Source: an uncultured Gammaproteobacteria bacterium
GTDB lineage: Bacteria; Pseudomonadota; Gammaproteobacteria; GCA-2729495
Direction of reading: 5' to 3'
DNA: 9,088 bases
NCBI GenBank assembly: GCA_947258805.1
Contig: CAMYJV010000015.1
Coordinates: 1-9,088, forward strand
Shown: piece by piece, positions 5,301 to 9,088 of the stretch
How positions within the stretch are numbered: position 1 is the first letter of the stretch
Layout: each line of letters starts with the position of its first letter
Position numbers and translations under genes: made by a program
Notes under the pieces: model-generated
Told to the model about the DNA's origin: nothing
The model's input: only the letters and a program-made list of their open reading frames with translations
Databases searched by the model: none

Positions 5301-8300
5301 GTGTCCCAGTTGTTAGCTGCGGCGGATTCTCCCCGGCTACTGCACCTGCGCGGCCCGGCGGCACTCACCGACTTTCAGCGGGATCGCCTGGCCGGGCAGC
5401 TCCAGAACCTTGCCCCGGCCGTAACCGGCGTCCATGCGCAGTTTCTTCACCTGGTGCACCTGCGGGCGCTGCTCACGGGGACGCAGCTCAACGTGCTGGA
5501 CGCTTTGCTCGACTACGGTGCGCCAATGGCGGCGGCGCCGACCGGCGCACTGGATATCGTCGTCGTACCCCGCATCGGCACCATCTCACCCTGGTCGAGC
5601 AAGGCCACGGACATTCTGCACACCTGTGGCCTGACCGCGGTGGACCGTATTGAACGGGGAATTCACTACACGCTGACGGCAGACGCGGAAATCGACGACG
5701 TTGCCGGCCTGCACGCGCTGCTGCATGACCGAATGACGGAAACCGTTCTGAATGAGTCGGCGGACGCGGCGCTGCTGTTTGCGGCCCATGAACCGTCGGC
5801 GCTGGGCCGCATTCCGCTGCTGAGCCAGGGCCGCGACGCGCTGTTAAAGGCGAACGCCGAGTACGGGCTCGCGCTGTCCGGTGACGAGGTGGATTACCTC
5901 GTCGAAAAGTTCCTGGCGCTGGATCGTGACCCGACGGATACCGAGCTGATGATGTTCGCGCAGGCCAACTCCGAGCACTGCCGGCACAAGATCTTTAACG
6001 CCACCTGGTATGTCGATGGGGAACAACAGCCGTATAGCCTGTTTGACCTGATTCGAGCCACGCATGCGGCCAGCCCCGACGGCGTGTTGAGCGCGTACAA
6101 GGACAATGCGGCCGTGATCGAAGGCGGGCCGGGGCAACGTTTCGTGGCCGACGTCGACGATGGCGTGTACCGGCACTACGACGAACCGGTTCACACGCTG
6201 CTGAAGGTGGAAACGCACAATCACCCGACCGCGATTTCACCCTTCCCCGGCGCGGCCACGGGCAGCGGCGGCGAGATACGTGATGAAGGGGCCACCGGGC
6301 GCGGTGCGCGGCCGAAGGCGGGGCTGACGGGTTTCTCGGTGTCGCACCTGCGCGTGCCCGGGCAGCCGGAGCCCTGGGAGCCGCCGCCGGCGCGGCCCGA
6401 CCGGATTGCATCACCGTTGCAGATCATGCTCGAAGGGCCCATCGGGGGCGCGGCCTTTAACAATGAGTTCGGCCGGCCCAACATCCTCGGCTACTTCCGC
6501 ACGCTGGAGCAGGCAGGCGCCGACGGCACGGTCTGGGGTTACCACAAGCCGATCATGATTGCCGGCGGGCTCGGCGCGATCCGGGCACCGGATGTGGACA
6601 AGCTGGAGGCCCCGGCAAACTCTCTGATTGTGGCGCTGGGCGGACCGGCCATGCTGATTGGCCTGGGCGGCGGCGCGGCCTCATCGGTGGGCAGCGGCGT
6701 GAGTTCCGCCGAGCTGGATTTTGCATCGGTACAGCGCGGCAACCCGGAAATGCAGCGGCGCGCGCAGCAGGTGATCGACGCCTGCTGGGCAGCCGGTCTG
6801 ACTCGCGAAGACAATCCCATCTTGCTGGTGCACGACGTGGGCGCCGGTGGTTTGTCGAATGCGGTGCCGGAGCTGATCGACCAGAGCCGCCGTGGTGGCC
6901 AGGTGGAGTTGCGCGACATACCCAGTTCGGAGGCCGGCATGTCGCCGCTGGAAATCTGGTGCAACGAAGCCCAGGAGCGCTACGTGCTGGCCATCGATCC
7001 GCAGCAGCTGGCCTGGTTCGGCGCCCAGTGCCGGCGTGAAAGGTGTCCTTATGCCGTGATCGGCATCATGGACGATAGCGGTGATCTCATCCTGCGGGAC
7101 CGTCGCGCCGAGAACCGGCCGGTGGATATGCCGCTGGACGTGCTGTTCGGCAAGGCGCCGCGCACCGTGAAAGAAGTTGAACGCCGGTCGCGCCCGTTGC
7201 CGGCCTCTAACCTGGAAGTCGACCTGCACGAAGCCTGTCGCCGGGTGCTGCGCATGCCGGCGGTGGCCGACAAGTCTTTCCTGGTGCACATTGGTGATCG
7301 CACGGTCGGTGGCCTGGTGGCGCAGGATCAGCTGGTTGGCCCGTGGCAGGTGCCGGTCAGCAATGTGGGCGTGACGGCGCGCGACTTCGAGGGATATGCC
7401 GGCGAGGCCATGGCGATGGGTGAGCGCACGCCGGTTGCGGTGCTGCACCCCGCGGCTGCAGGCCGCCTCGCCGTCGCCGAGGCCGTCACCAATATCCTGT
7501 CGGCCGACGTGCGCGCGCTGCCCGACATACGACTGTCGGCCAACTGGATGGCGGCGAGCGGCGCCGGTGCAGAAGACCAGGCCCTGTTCGAGACGGTGAA
7601 CGCGGTCAGCGAGTTGTGCTGTGAACTCGGCATTGCGATCCCGGTGGGTAAAGACTCGCTGTCCATGCAGACACGCTGGCAAGACGAGGCGGGCAAGCGC
7701 GCCGTTGTCGCGCCGGTGTCGCTGATCGTCTCCGCATTCGCACCGGTGGCGGATATTCGACGCACGCTGACCCCGCAGCTTGCACAGCTGCCTGGCTCTG
7801 TTTTGTACCTGCTGGATCTGGGCAATGGCCGCAACCGCCTCGGCGCATCTTGCCTGGCACAGGCGTTCGCGGTGGACGGCGGCGAACCGCCTGATCTCAG
7901 CGATTCTGCTGCGCTGTCGGCCTTGTTCAAGGCGGTACGCGAATTGCACGATGCCGGCGTGCTGCTGGCCTGCCACGATCGGTCTGACGGCGGACTGTAT
8001 GCGACCCTGTGCGAAATGGCCTTTGCCGGCCGGGTGGGCCTGGACATCGACCTGGACGTCAGCGCCGACAAGCTGGCCGCGGCGCTGTTCTCGGAAGAAC
8101 TCGGCGTGGTGCTGCAGGTAGCGGTGGACAATTCAACGCAGGTGGAAGAAGTCTTCGGTCGTTACGGTCTCGATGCTCAGCTGCAGTGCGTGGCCACTGT
8201 CACCCAAGCCGATCGCATTGCGCTGGCAGCCCGCGGGCAAGGGGCCGCGTCGTTTACTCGCACCGAGTTGCACCGCGAGTGGTCGCGACTGACAGCCAGC

Positions 8301-9088
8301 CTGCAGGCGCTGCGAGACGATCCGGACTGCGCGGCAGAAGCCTACGCCGCGGCAACCGACCCGGACGATCCCGGTTTGTCGCCGCGGATCGACTTCGATC
8401 TTTCGATCGCCGCAGGGCCGGCAATCAACGCCGGTGTGCGTCCCCGCGTGGCCGTCCTTCGGGAGCAAGGCGTGAACAGTCATGTGGAGATGGCTGCGGC
8501 CTTCGATCGCGCCGGCTTCGAGTCGGTGGACGTGCACATGACGGACCTGCTGGAAGGCCGTCGCACCCTCGACGAGTTCCGCGGGCTGGTTGGGTGCGGC
8601 GGCTTTTCCTACGGCGACGTGCTGGGCGCCGGCGGCGGCTGGGCCAAGAGCATCCTGTTCAGCGAACGCGGGCGGGAACTGTTTGCCGGGTTTTTTGCCC
8701 GCGACGATACCTTCACGCTGGGCGTCTGCAACGGCTGCCAGATGCTTGCGCAGCTGGCGGCGATTATCCCGGGCGCCGAACACTGGCCACGCTTCGTCGC
8801 CAATCGCTCCGGGCAATTCGAGGCGCGGCTGAGCCTGGTGGAGATCACCGAGTCTCCGTCCGTGTTGCTGCAGGGCATGGCGGGCAGCCGCTTGCTGATT
8901 GCCACCTCCCACGGCGAAGGGCAGGCGAAATTTGGCGCCCCGGGTGACATCGATGCGCTGGAAGCTGCGGGCGGCATCGCGCTGCGCTATGTCGACAACC
9001 ACGGCGCGCCGACTCGACGCTATCCGCAAGATCCCACCGGCGCGCCCGGCGGGCTCGGGGGTCTCTGTTCGGCCGACGGCCGGGTCAC
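5301..9088 (+). CDS. purL: Phosphoribosylformylglycinamidine synthase (PurL, large single-chain form), 3' end missing
   Basis: PurL converts FGAR, glutamine and ATP to FGAM, the fourth step of purine synthesis in the cytoplasm. I translated the frame from the GTG at 5301 to the right edge: 1262 full codons without a stop, against about 1295 residues in E. coli, so only some 30 residues are missing. Markers in order: ISPWSSKATDI (about 95-105), ANSEHCRHK (222-230), ETHNHPTA (304-311), HDVGAGGLSNA (511-521), VGKDSLSMQT (782-791) and HDRSDGG (892-898). The C-terminal class I glutaminase domain begins near 1047 (RPRVAVLREQGVNS) and has the nucleophile Cys1143 in GVCNGCQM. The expected catalytic His/Glu motif (MMPHPER) should follow the final visible GRV, just past the edge. 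Alignment with the usual N-terminus (LLHLRGPAALTDF) suggests the GTG adds about 13 residues. No ATG is available there and the ribosome site is poor, so the start is uncertain and may depend on coupling to the DUF1820 gene. Confidence 0.97.
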   Translation, partial: MSQLLAAADSPRLLHLRGPAALTDFQRDRLAGQLQNLAPAVTGVHAQFLHLVHLRALLTGTQLNVLDALLDYGAPMAAAPTGALDIVVVPRIGTISPWSSKATDILHTCGLTAVDRIERGIHYTLTADAEIDDVAGLHALLHDRMTETVLNESADAALLFAAHEPSALGRIPLLSQGRDALLKANAEYGLALSGDEVDYLVEKFLALDRDPTDTELMMFAQANSEHCRHKIFNATWYVDGEQQPYSLFDLIRATHAASPDGVLSAYKDNAAVIEGGPGQRFVADVDDGVYRHYDEPVHTLLKVETHNHPTAISPFPGAATGSGGEIRDEGATGRGARPKAGLTGFSVSHLRVPGQPEPWEPPPARPDRIASPLQIMLEGPIGGAAFNNEFGRPNILGYFRTLEQAGADGTVWGYHKPIMIAGGLGAIRAPDVDKLEAPANSLIVALGGPAMLIGLGGGAASSVGSGVSSAELDFASVQRGNPEMQRRAQQVIDACWAAGLTREDNPILLVHDVGAGGLSNAVPELIDQSRRGGQVELRDIPSSEAGMSPLEIWCNEAQERYVLAIDPQQLAWFGAQCRRERCPYAVIGIMDDSGDLILRDRRAENRPVDMPLDVLFGKAPRTVKEVERRSRPLPASNLEVDLHEACRRVLRMPAVADKSFLVHIGDRTVGGLVAQDQLVGPWQVPVSNVGVTARDFEGYAGEAMAMGERTPVAVLHPAAAGRLAVAEAVTNILSADVRALPDIRLSANWMAASGAGAEDQALFETVNAVSELCCELGIAIPVGKDSLSMQTRWQDEAGKRAVVAPVSLIVSAFAPVADIRRTLTPQLAQLPGSVLYLLDLGNGRNRLGASCLAQAFAVDGGEPPDLSDSAALSALFKAVRELHDAGVLLACHDRSDGGLYATLCEMAFAGRVGLDIDLDVSADKLAAALFSEELGVVLQVAVDNSTQVEEVFGRYGLDAQLQCVATVTQADRIALAARGQGAASFTRTELHREWSRLTASLQALRDDPDCAAEAYAAATDPDDPGLSPRIDFDLSIAAGPAINAGVRPRVAVLREQGVNSHVEMAAAFDRAGFESVDVHMTDLLEGRRTLDEFRGLVGCGGFSYGDVLGAGGGWAKSILFSERGRELFAGFFARDDTFTLGVCNGCQMLAQLAAIIPGAEHWPRFVANRSGQFEARLSLVEITESPSVLLQGMAGSRLLIATSHGEGQAKFGAPGDIDALEAAGGIALRYVDNHGAPTRRYPQDPTGAPGGLGGLCSADGRV

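Noticed and set aside
6681..7976. Long open frame of 431 codons antisense to purL
   Set aside because: It lies wholly inside the clear purL frame, its translation is Arg/His/Gln-rich with no recognisable domain, and long antisense frames are expected in GC-rich genes.
8009..8947. 312-codon plus-strand open frame within purL
   Set aside because: It is out of frame with PurL, whose conserved glutaminase motifs run through this whole stretch; the translation is Arg-rich and low in complexity.

Overview
The window is GC-rich with strong G/C bias at third codon positions and dense, short-gapped gene packing. The gene families point to a gammaproteobacterium: a large single-chain PurL, a DUF1820 protein, a FeoA-FeoB pair followed by a tiny Cys-bearing membrane protein, and a type VI secretion FHA protein. 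I cannot place it below class from this sequence. Most of the window is housekeeping or nutrient-uptake DNA. I find no rRNA, tRNA, CRISPR array, insertion sequence or prophage gene.

Layout. Bases 1-1034 (+) hold the 3' part of a probably exported protein made of DUF4397-type beta repeats; it is open at the left edge. It converges, with a 10-base gap, on an iron-uptake operon read on the minus strand. That operon runs feoA (3620-3390), feoB (3397-1226), then a 58-residue single-span membrane protein with a Cys-Cys pair (1221-1045). feoA and feoB overlap by 8 bases, and the small gene starts 4 bases after feoB stops. A good Fur-box match at 3655-3669 lies just upstream of feoA. Upstream of that, on the same strand, is tagH (4725-3702), a type VI secretion FHA-domain gene. 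Its FHA domain has lost its central part and is out of frame, so the gene looks broken.

After a 217-base divergent intergenic region, the plus strand carries a DUF1820 gene (4943-5287). Thirteen bases later comes purL (5301 to the right edge), which is open without interruption for 1262 full codons. PurL is cut just before the expected glutaminase His/Glu motif.

How they work together. FeoA, FeoB and the small membrane protein form a ferrous-iron import unit that Fur most likely represses when iron is plentiful. DUF1820 and purL look like one transcription unit; PurL makes FGAM in purine synthesis, and the role of DUF1820 is unknown. tagH has no secretion-system neighbours in view and may be a relic. 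The most notable points are the internal FHA deletion/frameshift in tagH and the easily missed 58-residue gene coupled to feoB. I did not find convincing evidence of a new multi-gene system here.
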